A DNA stretch of 14,767 bases, taken from positions 1 through 14,767 of the forward strand of contig JBDNJM010000166.1 of the NCBI GenBank assembly GCA_041687755.1. Reading direction: 5' to 3'. Each line of letters begins with the position of its first letter. Within the stretch, counting starts at the first letter, position 1. Origin of the DNA: JBDNJM01 sp041687755. Lineage in GTDB: Bacteria; Planctomycetota; UBA1135; GCA-002686595. This document shows, one piece after another, positions 14,523 to 14,767 of the stretch. The position numbers were made by a program, and so were the translations under genes. The notes below the pieces were generated by a model. It saw only the letters and a list, made by a program, of their open reading frames with translations, had not been told where the DNA came from and ran no database searches.

Positions 14523-14577
14523 CGCCCAGGCTGCTGCGGAACATCGCGATGAAGGTGCTGGTGCTCGAGGTGCCCAT
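14485..14577 (-). pseudogene. C-terminal fragment of an AraC-family regulator
   Basis: In the minus-strand frame ending with TGA at 14485-14487, the last 31 codons read SSTSTFIAMFRSSLGVTPGA followed by FRQSS. This matches the second helix-turn-helix and C-terminus typical of AraC-family activators. Further upstream in the same frame (towards 14767) the sequence does not look like an AraC DNA-binding domain, and the other two frames do not continue it either, so the gene appears broken. It overlaps the 3' end of the chaperone gene by 38 bases. The rest of 14578-14767 holds nothing I recognise. A divergent but intact regulator entering from the right edge is possible. Confidence 0.45.
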
Positions 14578-14767
14578 GAATCTGACCTGCGCCCGTGTTG
14601 TTCGTCCCGGTTTGAAACACGCAGCTCCCGCCAGCGCGAGGTCCGGCCATGACCTTGCGCGGTCCTCTACGGTCGGCCGGATCGAGACTGTCGCGACCCC
14701 AATCCTGGCGCCACCGGAAGAGTTCATCCGACTCGAGCGGTCGCGACACGAATCCAAGCATCTGCGC

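Overview
This is a GC-rich (about 70% by eye), gene-dense window from a chromosome of a bacterium that is probably Gram-negative. It carries Tat-exported molybdoenzyme subunits, a TorD-type chaperone, and a remnant of a VCBS/FG-GAP repeat protein. A planctomycete- or myxobacterium-like source would fit. The sequence alone does not settle the taxon.

Left half (383-8134, plus strand): one tightly packed carotenoid operon of seven genes in the order crtY-crtE-crtI-crtB-DUF2141-crtU-Rieske oxygenase. Neighbouring genes overlap by 8 or 4 bases; the exception is crtB, whose preferred start lies 1 base past the crtI stop. CrtE makes GGPP, CrtB joins two GGPP to phytoene, CrtI desaturates it to lycopene and CrtY cyclises this to beta-carotene. 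CrtU (isorenieratene synthase/CruE type) then turns beta-ionone rings into aromatic rings. The last gene is a complete Rieske non-heme iron oxygenase with both iron-site motifs, placed where a tailoring enzyme for the aromatic carotenoid would be expected. The DUF2141 protein is probably an exported or lipid-anchored protein of unknown function. Upstream (1-382) there is a 16-bp GC-rich tandem repeat and a leader with no clear promoter.

Middle (8135-10241): a decayed fragment of a VCBS/FG-GAP repeat protein (about 8236-8592). After it comes a minus-strand alpha/beta hydrolase with a lipoprotein-like signal peptide, part of which lies upstream of any standard in-frame start codon. A roughly 590-base divergent intergenic region with a short 16-bp tandem repeat follows.

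Right half (10242-14522, plus strand): a three-gene operon for a complex iron-sulfur molybdoenzyme of the Psr/Phs/Arr/DMSO-reductase superfamily. It encodes a Tat-exported four-cluster ferredoxin subunit, a 936-residue Mo-bisPGD catalytic subunit with a Tat signal and a probable Cys Mo ligand, and a TorD/DmsD-like chaperone. No NrfD/PsrC-type membrane anchor is present in the window. The ferredoxin subunit has His in place of one cluster Cys, at the position where nitrate reductase NarH has Trp. Past the chaperone, a minus-strand C-terminal fragment of an AraC-family regulator overlaps the end of the chaperone gene.

The most interesting points are the aromatic-carotenoid tailoring set (crtU + Rieske oxygenase + DUF2141) and the molybdoenzyme of unknown substrate with its variant iron-sulfur site.
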